NCBI GenBank assembly: GCA_014084085.1
Contig: NPFB01000166.1
Location: 151,237-164,242 of the forward strand
DNA: 13,006 nt
Direction of reading: 5' to 3'
DNA from: Hondaea fermentalgiana
Taxonomy: Eukaryota > Sar > Bigyra > Thraustochytrida > Thraustochytriidae
Shown in pieces: positions 1-9,829 of this stretch. The notes beneath the pieces are model-generated. The model ran no database searches. It was given only the letters and a program-made list of their open reading frames with translations, and was not told the origin of the DNA. The position numbers were made by a program, and so were the translations under genes. Every line of letters starts with the position of its first letter. The first letter of the stretch is position 1.

Positions 1-2
1 TG

Positions 3-50
<48 letters not shown>
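1..50. repeat. CTG/CAG trinucleotide microsatellite
   Basis: Near-perfect (CTG)n run, interrupted once by TTG near position 7. It is in frame to be polyGln on the minus strand. It reaches the left edge, so its full length is unknown. Confidence 0.9.
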
Positions 51-51
<1 letters not shown>

Positions 52-65
52 ATGGTGCCGCTCAT
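1..65 (-). CDS. Putative 5' end of a polyglutamine-leading protein (partial)
   Basis: On the minus strand an ATG at 65-63 opens a frame reading M-S-G-T-M and then sixteen glutamine codons (CAG, one CAA) to the window edge. A second in-frame ATG lies at 53-51. The frame is open back to a TGA at 143-141, with no further ATG before that stop. The CTG run on the plus strand is therefore in phase to encode polyGln, a common feature of low-complexity N-termini in eukaryotic regulatory proteins. No domain is visible because the rest lies outside the window. The alternative is a non-coding CTG microsatellite that happens to sit next to an ATG. Function unknown. Confidence 0.35.
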
Positions 66-246
66 GCCGCCGGCGCAGAGGTCGATCGGGCCAGACGGCC
101 GGGCTGGGGAAGGATAGAAATCGTCGATGAGGTGGCCCGATCAGAGCGCGAGCTCGAGAACGCAAGCGAGCCAGCTGCTCAGCTAGCCGCGAGCTCGCGA
201 GCCTCGGTTTTCGTGATACTTTACATTAGTCGCCGCGCAAGCCGAG

Positions 247-283
247 CTTCCTCCCTTCCTTCCTCCCTTCCTTCCTTCCTTCC
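247..283. repeat. CCTT-type polypyrimidine microsatellite
   Basis: Tandem CTTC/CCTT units with two CTCC interruptions form an uninterrupted pyrimidine run on the plus strand. It lies about 180 bp upstream of the putative start of the left-edge minus-strand gene. Confidence 0.85.
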
Positions 284-327
284 GCTCCAAACCGTCCCTG
301 CCTGAGCCGAGCGCGAAGAATGATGAC

Positions 328-439
328 CATCGATCGATCTTCACAATCGATGCATCGACCGACCGACCAGGTCGCATGAGTCACCGTGACCAACGATTGA
401 TCGATCGATCGCTCGATCGCTCGATCGCTCGATCTCTCG
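328..439. repeat. ATCGAT/GATCGCTC repeat cluster
   Basis: Two groups of self-complementary motifs. Around 328-370 there are ATCGATCGAT, ATCGATGCATCGA and tandem GACC. From 395 to 439 there is an array of GATC units that becomes an 8-bp GATCGCTC repeat. The units are palindromic, so the cluster could form small hairpins. No function can be assigned. Confidence 0.75.
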
Positions 440-857
440 CACTTCGAAGGAGCCCGGGAGCTGCCCTGACCAGCCAGGCCCTTTTGCAGGCCTGCAGGCC
501 CGGCCAGGTGCAGCGACCAGTTTTTTACCAGTTTTACGGAGTGGGAGGAAGATGACACGGAGGGCAGAACAGGACGGGTGGACGGCCGCCGGCGGGGAGG
601 GGCAGCGGTGGCGAATGTTGATGATGATGTTGATAATGATGAGGATGATTGATGCTCACGCCGCGGGAGTGTGAGTCGCAGCGGAGTCGGACGTGGCGCG
701 ACTGGTGTGGAGTGCGAAGATAAATGACAAAATGATGATACAGGGATGATAGTATAGTAATCGTTGCAGGTCAATAGACAGACGGCACGGCTGCTGCCGC
801 GTTGTGTTATGTATAAGCAGGGGCAGTAGCAGGGGCAGCAGCGTATAGTTTCTATAC

Positions 858-1868
858 TCAGGGGACCATAGCCCGCATGACGTCTTTGTCGCTGTTTGTC
901 GCGAGATCTTGCGTCTGTTCAGCGGCTTCACTGTCAGTCACAGCGGGAGGAGACGCAAAGCCGGCGGCAGCACCCTCGGGGTGCGTAGATCCCATATCAT
1001 CACCGCTTTGAGGGCACGGAGCATGCGTCGGCGGCGGCAGTAGCGGTGGCGGCGGCTGCTGCTGTCGCGGCGGCGCGTGAGGGCCGCCTTCTTGTAGGTG
1101 CTCGGCGCAGTACTGGTGATAGCGCACGCATTTCTTTTGGCAGCGACGCGGCTCGCGCATGTGGCAACGACCGCCACCGTGCGCAAGACAATATCCGCCT
1201 GCAGAGGCACGCGCGTCGCAGCCAGGCTCGTTGCAAATGCTAAAGCCCCCATGTCGCTGACAAAAACCAAAACGATTCGCGCGATTCTTGCAGCCAGACT
1301 GCTCGCAAAGCTTGGTCGGCGCACCGTGCGCAATGCACTTGCCGTGACCTTGATCGCGCTTCTTGCAGCCTTCAACCTGGCAGCGTCGTCCGCCGCCGTG
1401 GGTCGTGCAAAAGCCGCCAATCTCCTTCCAGCCGTTGCAGCCCTCCACGGGACAGGTGTTGACTTCCTTGCGCGCGCGCTTTGTGCCTCGTTTCTCGAGC
1501 CGTTTGCGTCGCGCAGCCACAACGATGGCAGCCTCGTGCGCATCGTCTTCGCGCACGCCATCTCCTGGGCCAATTGTATCATGTTCTTGTGGCTCAGCAT
1601 AGTCTACATTCTTGTTCTCTGCTGGCGAGAGGTTCTTGTCGTCTAGATCGTTCAAATCCTGCCCAGCGTCGAGTTTCTCCTCAACGACAGCCGTCTCGCC
1701 CTCGTCGGCGTCTTGCGGCTCAACCACGGCCGTATTCTCTTCCTCGTCTTGCGACTGCGGCAACCGCATCGAGGACGAAGACGATGATGGTGGCGGCGGC
1801 GGCCGCGGCGGCGGCGGAGGAGAAGCAGGCCCGCTGTCCATCGCGGTCACATCCTCCTTGCTCTCCAT
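858..1868 (-). CDS. WRKY19-like Cys/His zinc-finger repeat protein
   Basis: A 336-aa protein, probably nuclear and possibly DNA- or protein-binding. Four consecutive modules fit C-x4-C-x9-C-x2-H exactly: C139/C144/C154/H157, C163/C168/C178/H181, C188/C193/C203/H206 and C212/C217/C227/H230, spaced 24-25 residues and each followed by a Gly-rich turn (HGG). A fifth, irregular Cys/His group (C235, C243, C247, C254, H257) follows. The N-terminal third is disordered: a Pro run (16-27), a Ser run (28-33), then acidic residues. A basic stretch at 119-134 rich in RRKR/KRARK looks like a nuclear localisation signal. The C-terminal tail is Pro/Gln-rich. Such repeats occur in plant WRKY19-like proteins and many stramenopile proteins of unknown role; no WRKY heptad is present. 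The start is ATG 1868-1866, with A at -3 and G at +4. The frame extends upstream only through non-ATG codons to a TAA at 1976-1974. Confidence 0.85.
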   Translation of the reverse strand: MESKEDVTAMDSGPASPPPPPRPPPPPSSSSSSMRLPQSQDEEENTAVVEPQDADEGETAVVEEKLDAGQDLNDLDDKNLSPAENKNVDYAEPQEHDTIGPGDGVREDDAHEAAIVVAARRKRLEKRGTKRARKEVNTCPVEGCNGWKEIGGFCTTHGGGRRCQVEGCKKRDQGHGKCIAHGAPTKLCEQSGCKNRANRFGFCQRHGGFSICNEPGCDARASAGGYCLAHGGGRCHMREPRRCQKKCVRYHQYCAEHLQEGGPHAPPRQQQPPPPLLPPPTHAPCPQSGDDMGSTHPEGAAAGFASPPAVTDSEAAEQTQDLATNSDKDVMRAMVP

Positions 1869-1985
1869 GCTCGCGTCGCCCGAGCACGCCGATTGATATG
1901 GTTGTTCGCGTTCTGGTTGCTCTCGCGCGAGCTGTCTCGCCGTTGGTCTCACATGTTGTTGTCTGGCGCTTGCTTATCCTACGAA

Positions 1986-1986
<1 letters not shown>

Positions 1987-2016
<30 letters not shown>
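1987..2016. repeat. CAAG tetranucleotide microsatellite
   Basis: Seven perfect CAAG units plus a partial one, about 120 bp upstream of the zinc-finger gene start. The same tetranucleotide recurs as (AAGC)8 near 10312. Confidence 0.9.
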
Positions 2017-2653
2017 CACCGTCGAGCCACAGCTCCGCGGCCAGGCCCACCCAGCCTAGAAACAAAGAAAATCGATTCCAACCATTTGCTCGACACGCCA
2101 CGAGCAACAACGCTTGTGCTCATCCTTGCCCACTTCCACCGTCTTCTCCTACTCATCCTCCTCCTCCTCCGCGCAGGCGTCCAGGCGCCTCGCCCATCCA
2201 GCCGAGCATCGCCAGGGAGGGGTCCCCGCCACAGCGCACACCCTTTCTCGCGCACCCCCTCTCCGTTCGCGGCTCGCCACTATCTTAGGCCTCTTCCACC
2301 TTTCCCGCGCCCTGCATAGCCCTCTTTACCCGCGGCCGTCTCGCCGCGCACCGGCAGATCCTTCCTCCACTCGGAACATTACCCCCTCGCAGCCCCTGCC
2401 TAGAGTCTGCCTCTCCACTAGGCCACCCGCGGTCGCAGTGGCGGTAGGGGCGTGCAGCGCGGAGGCAGGAAACGGCCCTGGAGGACTCGAGGGGACCGCA
2501 GCGCTCTGTCGGAGTGGGTGGTGCGGCGAAAGCGCGGTTCCGCCGAGGGGGGCCGGCGGCCAGAGGGGCCGAGCCTGCGGCTGCGGCTGCTGCGAAGCCA
2601 CCAGCAGACCATTGACTGCCGACGAAGCCACCCCCGCCGTCCGCTCGCACCAG

Positions 2654-4788
<2,135 letters not shown>

Positions 4789-5367
4789 GCATTTCCGATG
4801 GCGGACGTGCGTGCGTACTAACCCATTAACTCGATAACCATTTGCCCCGAACAAGCACTTTTCTTCTCTCTTCTCTCTTGTCTTGTTTTCGGTTTGCTTG
4901 CTTGATTGCTCGATGAGGACATCTCAGAGCCACGGTCTCTAGCTTTTGAAAGAAGTCGTCCTTTCCTTATGGCATGCACTTCTCGTGCATCGGCGTATCA
5001 CTCAAAGACAGGGCTATCTTATGGCCGTCTATTTCTTGGTGGTTGGATTGAATGATTCATGCGCTGTTCAGGACATCATACATCCGCAAATCTGCTTTCT
5101 TTGCCGTACGTTACTCGAAGGAAGGAAGAAGAAGCAAAGATGGTAAGAAGACATACGCTCACCATTTGAACAGAAGCAATGGACAGGGACATATGCATGA
5201 TTTTTTTTTATACGAGGACCTGGACCTGTCTGATGCTAACGCAGAAATTGGTCGATCAGCCCCGAGCATCATTCTATTCTAATCAGCCTTGTCAGGACTA
5301 ATCGTACTAGCCTTGTCGAAACTCGTGCTAATAGTTTTCCAATGTAAAGCATGGACATCATCGAATC
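4789..5367. other. Convergent 3' spacer of ATP2 and carbonic anhydrase 1
   Basis: Both flanking genes end here, so it holds two 3'UTRs. It is less GC-rich than its surroundings. A pyrimidine-rich stretch at about 4858-4893 may be part of the ATP2 3' end signal, and an eight-T run lies near 5202-5209. I see no canonical AATAAA next to either stop codon, and no gene. Confidence 0.6.
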
Positions 5368-6348
5368 TTAAAGGCCAGCCTGCTCGAGGAGCTCCGTGAG
5401 GCGGCATTCAATATCACCGCTCTTGCAGAGCTTCTGCGAACGGTACACCTTGCGGCCGTTGCGCGCCTGCAACTCGCGGTAGTTGGGCGCAATAAGCTCC
5501 GACTCGGACTTGTGCGCCTCGTGAAAAGTCTCCAATTGGCTGCCCTTGATCTTGAGGGTGTCGTGCATCACAACCCATGTGACAACCTGGTTGCACGAGG
5601 GCGTGGTGAGCGACCCCTTGTAGGTGTCGAACTTGGCAGAATCAATGGGTGAGAGCAGCTCTTCGAGCGAAAAGTCCTCGAGCTCGATATGAGCGCCCGA
5701 GAGAAAGCCATCGTCGCTCTCCTCGGCCTCGGTGATGGCATCAACAATCTTCCCAAATTCCTCATTCTTCTGGTTCGTCTTTTCGCCAAAGACACCCATA
5801 ACCAAGAGTCCATCACTATTTTCCACGGCAGTACCAATATCTTCGTACTTGGTGTTGAAGGCGACGATGTGCATTTCAATTGGAAAAGCCTCGCCTCCGC
5901 GGTAATGCTCGCTGCCGTAGCCGGTGAAGCTAGAGTCCCAGTGAAAGTGAAACTGCGCGACCTTGAACGTCTGGTTCGCATCGCTGCCGCGCCCCAGCTC
6001 CTTGGAGAATCCATTGTGCGTGATGAAGATGTCGGTATCCTCGGGCACGACCTCGATTGTGCCACCGAGGTTCTCGAGAACCATCTTGCTGTCCTCTGTC
6101 GTCTCTGCATATTCCAGTTCTACGGGAGAAAAGGCTTGCTCAGGCGTCAGGCGCTTGGGCAGTGTGGGCAGAGCTGGCAAGTTGAAGGGAGACTGCTCGT
6201 CGAACGTGCAGTACGTGCCAGAGACCGAGGATCCGCGCAGCTTGCGCTCCGTGAAGTCTCTTAGCTCGCCAATGTGCTCGACTCCGCAAGCATTCGCGCC
6301 GTTGATAATGGCAGCCGCCGCCAGGACAATAACAAGAGATTTGACCAT
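5368..6348 (-). CDS. Secreted alpha-carbonic anhydrase, copy 1
   Basis: Alpha-class carbonic anhydrase (CO2 + H2O to bicarbonate + H+), 326 aa, expected in the secretory pathway or outside the cell. A signal peptide covers residues 1 to about 20 (MVKSLVIVLAAAA then small residues). The QSP motif is at 52-54. Zinc ligands are H134 and H136 (FHFHW) and H160 (EMH); E147 (SEH) and T248 (GSLTTP) match the gatekeeper pair Glu106/Thr199 of human CA II. C47 and C252 sit where secreted family members form a disulfide. N125 (NQT) is a potential glycosylation site. The residue matching proton-shuttle His64 is Gly96. C21, C308 and C315 are additional cysteines. The ATG at 6348 has A at -3 and G at +4. 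It is paralogous to the gene at 8597-9601 (roughly 70% identical by eye). A role in inorganic-carbon or pH handling at the cell surface is inference. Confidence 0.95.
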   Translation of the reverse strand: MVKSLVIVLAAAAIINGANACGVEHIGELRDFTERKLRGSSVSGTYCTFDEQSPFNLPALPTLPKRLTPEQAFSPVELEYAETTEDSKMVLENLGGTIEVVPEDTDIFITHNGFSKELGRGSDANQTFKVAQFHFHWDSSFTGYGSEHYRGGEAFPIEMHIVAFNTKYEDIGTAVENSDGLLVMGVFGEKTNQKNEEFGKIVDAITEAEESDDGFLSGAHIELEDFSLEELLSPIDSAKFDTYKGSLTTPSCNQVVTWVVMHDTLKIKGSQLETFHEAHKSESELIAPNYRELQARNGRKVYRSQKLCKSGDIECRLTELLEQAGL

Positions 6349-6411
6349 TTTTCTTCGTGCGCTGCTGCTGCACTATTTTCTTCCTCGCCAGGCGTGCTTA
6401 CCACTCGGCTT

Positions 6412-6475
6412 CTTTTTTGGGTTTGAGGTTTGTGACTTGATGTTTACGATTTGGTGTTTGCGAATTGCGAACTGC
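6412..6475 (-). promoter_or_regulatory. CAAAC-rich upstream element of carbonic anhydrase 1
   Basis: Read on the coding strand this is an A/C-rich tract 64-127 nt upstream of the ATG, with three CAAAC motifs (complements of 6421-6425, 6428-6432 and 6456-6460). A similar tract with four CAAAC motifs lies upstream of copy 2. It may be a shared promoter or leader element. No binding protein is known to me. Confidence 0.3.
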
Positions 6476-7108
6476 AAATTGCCGGCGGCACAGCGCGCGC
6501 AGATCATTCTATCCATCCAACGCACATCCATATGCTTTGATATGTATACTCGCTGGCCGTCCCTTCTTGCGTCCCGCGCCGTGTGCAAAGTAAAGTACCT
6601 CACCCCTCGGGCCTTACAAGACCACGACGCCGCAGAAATGAATAACTGTGCGCGAGTATCTCGTAGCCTGGCGAGACGGTATGCATCCAAGTTCCCTCGA
6701 ATTCAGCTGCGCCCGGCTGCAAGCTCGACGGAGAAAAGAGGAAGCACCCCATGCCTGCTCGCTCTGCACCTACTTGTTGCTCCCCCCCCTCTTCTGCACG
6801 CAGCAGCAGCTGCAGCGAATTTTTTCCGTTCAAGCGCCTGCCCCTGTCCGTCCAAGTGCGAGAGCTCGGACTGGGTGGTCGAGGTCGTCGAGTCGGGCCG
6901 TCTTGAAGATTCCCTCGTGCCTGCCGCCGCGTTTGTTTGTACGTTCGTTCATTCCTTCGTTCAACCATCCATTCGTTGGTCTTGCCGCACGTTGTCGACG
7001 CCGCATCAAGCGTCGAGACCTACGGGCCGTCCGGCGTCCAGCCCTCCGCCATCTTCGCCAGCTTTGGCCGAGCAGCGCCTGGTCGTCTTGACGCATGGCA
7101 CGCAGAGT

Positions 7109-7180
7109 CTTCATCTCCGTCTCCATCTTCATCTTCTTCATCTTCATCTTCTTCATCATCATCGTCGTCGTCCTCGTCGC
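7109..7180. repeat. CATCTT/CTT/CGT trinucleotide-based microsatellite
   Basis: Imperfect tandem ATC, TTC and GTC triplets. In one plus-strand frame they spell a hydrophobic Ile/Phe/Val run preceded by an ATG at 7095; in others they spell polySer or, on the minus strand, Lys/Met runs. The frame dependence points to a simple repeat and not a conserved protein. Confidence 0.85.
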
Positions 7181-7470
7181 CACCACGAAATGCGACCCGC
7201 AGCTGAATGACAGGCTTGGAAGAACGGTGCAGCAGCTCGCGCGGAAAGCTGAATGCGGCAAGCTGCAGCTTCTGACGCGCCTCCGACCAGCTTGCCGCCG
7301 CGAGCTGGGGCGGCTGAATCTGGCGCGTGTGGTGTGCGGCCTTGCTTTAGGTGCAGAGCTAGTTAGCTTCATCTGCAGAGCAAGCTAGCTTTGCCCGCGA
7401 AGCTGGCATCGTGGAGCAGCAGGTGCAGCTGCAGCTGGAGCTGTAGTCGCAGACGTGACGACTGCGAGCT

Positions 7471-7488
7471 GCAGCAGCATGCTGCTGC
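7471..7488. repeat. 18-bp perfect palindrome
   Basis: GCAGCAGCATGCTGCTGC equals its own reverse complement. It lies in an AGCT/CAGCTG-rich section and could extrude as a short CAG/CTG hairpin. Confidence 0.8.
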
Positions 7489-7561
7489 TCCTGAACTGCA
7501 AGGTCTTCGGGCCTTGAGAGCGAGCGGCTAGCTGCAGATGTGACGGCTGGACCAAAGCCAT

Positions 7562-7622
7562 TCGTAATCGTAATCGTTATCGTTGTAGTCGTCGTCGTCG
7601 TCGTCACCATCCTCATCATCGT
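7562..7622. repeat. TAATCG/GTC/ATC simple repeat
   Basis: Starts with AATCGT-type units, passes into five GTC triplets and ends in CATC triplets. No coding sense is apparent. Confidence 0.8.
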
Positions 7623-8596
7623 GACGACTTAGATGGGCAGGTGATGACGCGGTCCTGCAGAGAAGAGTGAAACGCCCACGAAGACATGCTGGCATTCTAG
7701 TCCAGCTTTTTTGCGAGCTAAGAATTTGCCGTCACCACTCGCCGCGAAAAGCCTCCGAGTCGCATCGACGGAGGGATGAGCGGATGGAATCCTTGCGGCT
7801 CTGAATCGATGGGGTGCGGGTGGGTGCGCCGCGACGTCCCCGTGCCGTTCCTTCCTCGCATGATACAGTCTGGCGGGCGCCGCTGCAGGCGATTCAGTCG
7901 TAGGTTGTGCGAATGGGAAAGTTTGCTTGGAGGCGAGGGCGTAGAGATGTGGTGAAGCGGCGACGCGACGCGACTGCGATTTATTGGGCCGAACGAACTG
8001 CGCATGTCATGTTTGGACTACTTTGCACTCGCATGAGGCCGGCGCGATTGTGGCTTTTGGGTGGACTGACGGTGAAAACCAACAACGTATTTTCGATTGC
8101 TTTTGCTCCATGCTCAGCCGCCAGCAGCTTGAGGGGTGGCGGTAAATGCGAGCTGGCGCAGCAAGAGCGAGGGCGGAGTGAAAGGTGGCCTGCGCGAGAT
8201 GACCGCGAAAAGGTATTCGTTTAGGACGACTGAATCAGCAACTGCACGGGGTGAAAGGTACGAACGAAACGACGACACACTCATCACCTGGGGAAATTCG
8301 CACTCAACGCATAGGAAAATCGAAGCTCGCTTGTCGTCTAGACTTTGCTTTTCAAAGTGAGTCCTCGAGATCGAGAGCAAGACCTACACATGCGCCAGGC
8401 TCAACTATTTACTTGAGAGTGCAGAAAGGCGAGCTAGCCTATTATGGCCCGCGAAACTGCTTGCTGTGAATTTTCCCTTTCTCTGACCGAAATTTTTGGG
8501 TTCCGAGTTTAGCGCATGGGTATTGACAGAAAGAAAACTCACAATGGCATACTATACTTATAAGCTTTCTAAATAAAAAGAACGACGCCTCTTTGC

Positions 8597-9601
8597 TCAA
8601 AAGCCCTGCAGGCTCAAGAACTCGCCGAGACGGCAGTCCTTGTCCTTGGGGTCACAGAGGATCTGCGACCGGTGCACCGTGCGGCCATTGCGTGCCTGGA
8701 TCTCGCGATAGTTGGGTGCAATGAGCTCCGACTCAGACTTGTGTGCCTTCTGAAAAGCGCGAATCTGCTCCGCCGAAAGCTTGAGCGTGTCGTGCATGAC
8801 GACCCAGCTCACAATCTGGTTGCAAGATGGCGTCGTGAGCGAGCCCTTGTAGCTATCGTATTTGGCGAGGTCGATGGAGGAAATCATGGTTTCGAGCGAA
8901 AAGTCTTCAAGCTCGACATGAGCGTCTGCCAGAAAGCCATCGTCGCTCTCTTCAGCCTCGAGAATGGCGTCGCTGATCTTGGAAAACTCTTCGTTGGCCA
9001 GCTTCCGCTTCGACTTCTCGCCAAAGATGCCGATGACGAGCAGACCGTCGTCGTTGCCCACGGCGGTGCCGATGTCTCCGTACTTTGTGTTGAAGCTGAC
9101 AATGTGCATTTCAATGGGAAAGGCCTCGCCGCCGCGGTAGTGCTCGCTGCCGTAGCCGCTGAAGCTGGTGTCCCAGTGGAAGTGAAACTGCGCCACCTGA
9201 TAGGTTTCGTTGACGTCGACGCCACGGCCGAGCTCCTTGGCGTGGCTGTTGTGCGTGATGTAGATGTCCGTGTGCTCGGGCACGACCTCGATGGTGCCGC
9301 CGAGGTTTTCGAGGATCATCTTGCTATCCTCATCGGTCTCGTGGAATTCGATCTCGATGGGTGAGTACGCCTGCTCGGGGGTCAGGCTCGCGCGGAGCGT
9401 CGGCAGGGACGGCAAGTTGATGGGCGACTGCTCATCGAGCGTGCAGTAGGTTCCGCTGATCGCCGAGCCGCGCAGCTTGCGTCCAGCCTCGGAGGCCGCA
9501 AAGTCCTTGAGCTCGCGAATGTGGTTCGTGCTGCACGCTTCGCCGCTGCCAAGGACGGCCGCTGCTGCCAGCACACCTGCGAGGCCTTTGACGGTCACCA
9601 T
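8597..9601 (-). CDS. Secreted alpha-carbonic anhydrase, copy 2
   Basis: Second alpha-carbonic anhydrase, 334 aa, complete, same strand as copy 1 and 2.2 kb from it. The signal peptide is residues 1 to about 22 (MVTVKGLAGVLAAAAVLG). The QSP motif is at 58-60. Zinc ligands are H140, H142 and H166; the Glu106/Thr199 equivalents are E153 and T256. C53 and C260 fit the secreted-family disulfide. N131 (NET) is a potential N-glycosylation site at the same alignment position as in copy 1. The His64 equivalent is Gly102. C23, C316 and C323 match the extra cysteines of copy 1. The proteins differ mainly in the signal peptide, a three-residue insertion near 37-40, a two-residue insertion near 200 and the tail. 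ATG 9601-9599 has A at -3 and G at +4. Divergence with intact catalytic residues suggests both copies are functional; different timing or location is possible but not shown. Confidence 0.95.
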   Translation of the reverse strand: MVTVKGLAGVLAAAAVLGSGEACSTNHIRELKDFAASEAGRKLRGSAISGTYCTLDEQSPINLPSLPTLRASLTPEQAYSPIEIEFHETDEDSKMILENLGGTIEVVPEHTDIYITHNSHAKELGRGVDVNETYQVAQFHFHWDTSFSGYGSEHYRGGEAFPIEMHIVSFNTKYGDIGTAVGNDDGLLVIGIFGEKSKRKLANEEFSKISDAILEAEESDDGFLADAHVELEDFSLETMISSIDLAKYDSYKGSLTTPSCNQIVSWVVMHDTLKLSAEQIRAFQKAHKSESELIAPNYREIQARNGRTVHRSQILCDPKDKDCRLGEFLSLQGF

Positions 9602-9631
9602 TCTAGGTTCTAGCTAGATGCGCGTTGTGGT

Positions 9632-9671
9632 TTTGCTTTGCTTTGCTTTGCTTTTCTTTGCTTTGCTTTGG
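9632..9671. repeat. CTTTG pentanucleotide microsatellite
   Basis: About eight CTTTG units with one TTTT interruption, in the leader or promoter of carbonic anhydrase 2 (31-70 nt upstream of its ATG). The coding strand reads (CAAAG)n. Confidence 0.9.
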
Positions 9672-9690
9672 TCTTGCTTGCTCTCGCGAT

Positions 9691-9735
9691 TGGTTTGGGG
9701 TTTGCTTTTGCGTGTCGAAGTTTGCTTAGTTTGCT
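9691..9735 (-). promoter_or_regulatory. CAAAC-rich upstream element of carbonic anhydrase 2
   Basis: On the coding strand four CAAAC motifs occur (complements of 9693-9697, 9700-9704, 9720-9724 and 9729-9733), 92-132 nt upstream of the ATG. Position and composition resemble the tract upstream of copy 1. It could instead be drift of the adjoining CAAAG repeat. Confidence 0.3.
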
Positions 9736-9829
9736 GTCGATCGGTCTCGTGCTGGCTTGGTAAAAGGGCAGCAAAAGAAAGATTTCCGCGCCGGCTGGCC
9801 GTCCACTGCGGTCCATCTGAAGGTGCAGC

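Larger units (their letters stand above)
66..857. other. Intergenic spacer between two minus-strand genes
   Basis: No recognisable gene. It should contain the promoter of the polyQ gene on the left and the 3' flank of the zinc-finger gene on the right. It holds a CCTT tract (247-283), ATCGAT/GATC clusters (328-439), a 12-bp perfect palindrome GGCCTGCAGGCC (489-500) in a longer GC-rich inverted-repeat area, and GATGAT-type low complexity around 613-652. Open frames here are low-complexity and match no family I know. Confidence 0.6.
6349..8596. other. Long spacer between the two carbonic anhydrase genes
   Basis: It contains the promoter side of copy 1 and the 3' side of copy 2. Contents are GTTTG motifs close to copy 1 (6421-6460), GTTC/ATTC low complexity (about 6937-6975), a CATCTT tract (7109-7180), an AGCT-rich section (about 7230-7550) with an 18-bp palindrome, a GTC/ATC tract (7562-7622), and an AT-rich stretch (about 8465-8590) that is probably the copy 2 3'UTR. 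Open frames of 60-180 codons occur on both strands, but they are low-complexity or overlap repeats, and I recognise none. A decayed third gene is not visible. Confidence 0.55.

Noticed and set aside
489..500. GGCCTGCAGGCC palindrome as a terminator or transposon end
   Set aside because: Only 12 bp, with no target duplication, transposase or T-tract; such motifs are expected in GC-rich spacer DNA.
1098..1646. Plus-strand and alternative minus-frame open frames across the zinc-finger gene
   Set aside because: They are shadows of the zinc-finger coding frame, which alone shows regular Cys/His spacing.
5963..7210. A 415-codon plus-strand open frame
   Set aside because: It begins inside the antisense of carbonic anhydrase 1 and runs through low-complexity spacer; the product is repeat-derived and unlike known proteins.
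7095..7388. A 97-codon plus-strand frame with a strong membrane-segment-like Ile/Phe/Val run
   Set aside because: The hydrophobic run is a translation of the CATCTT/GTC microsatellite; other frames of the same repeat give polySer or Lys/Met.
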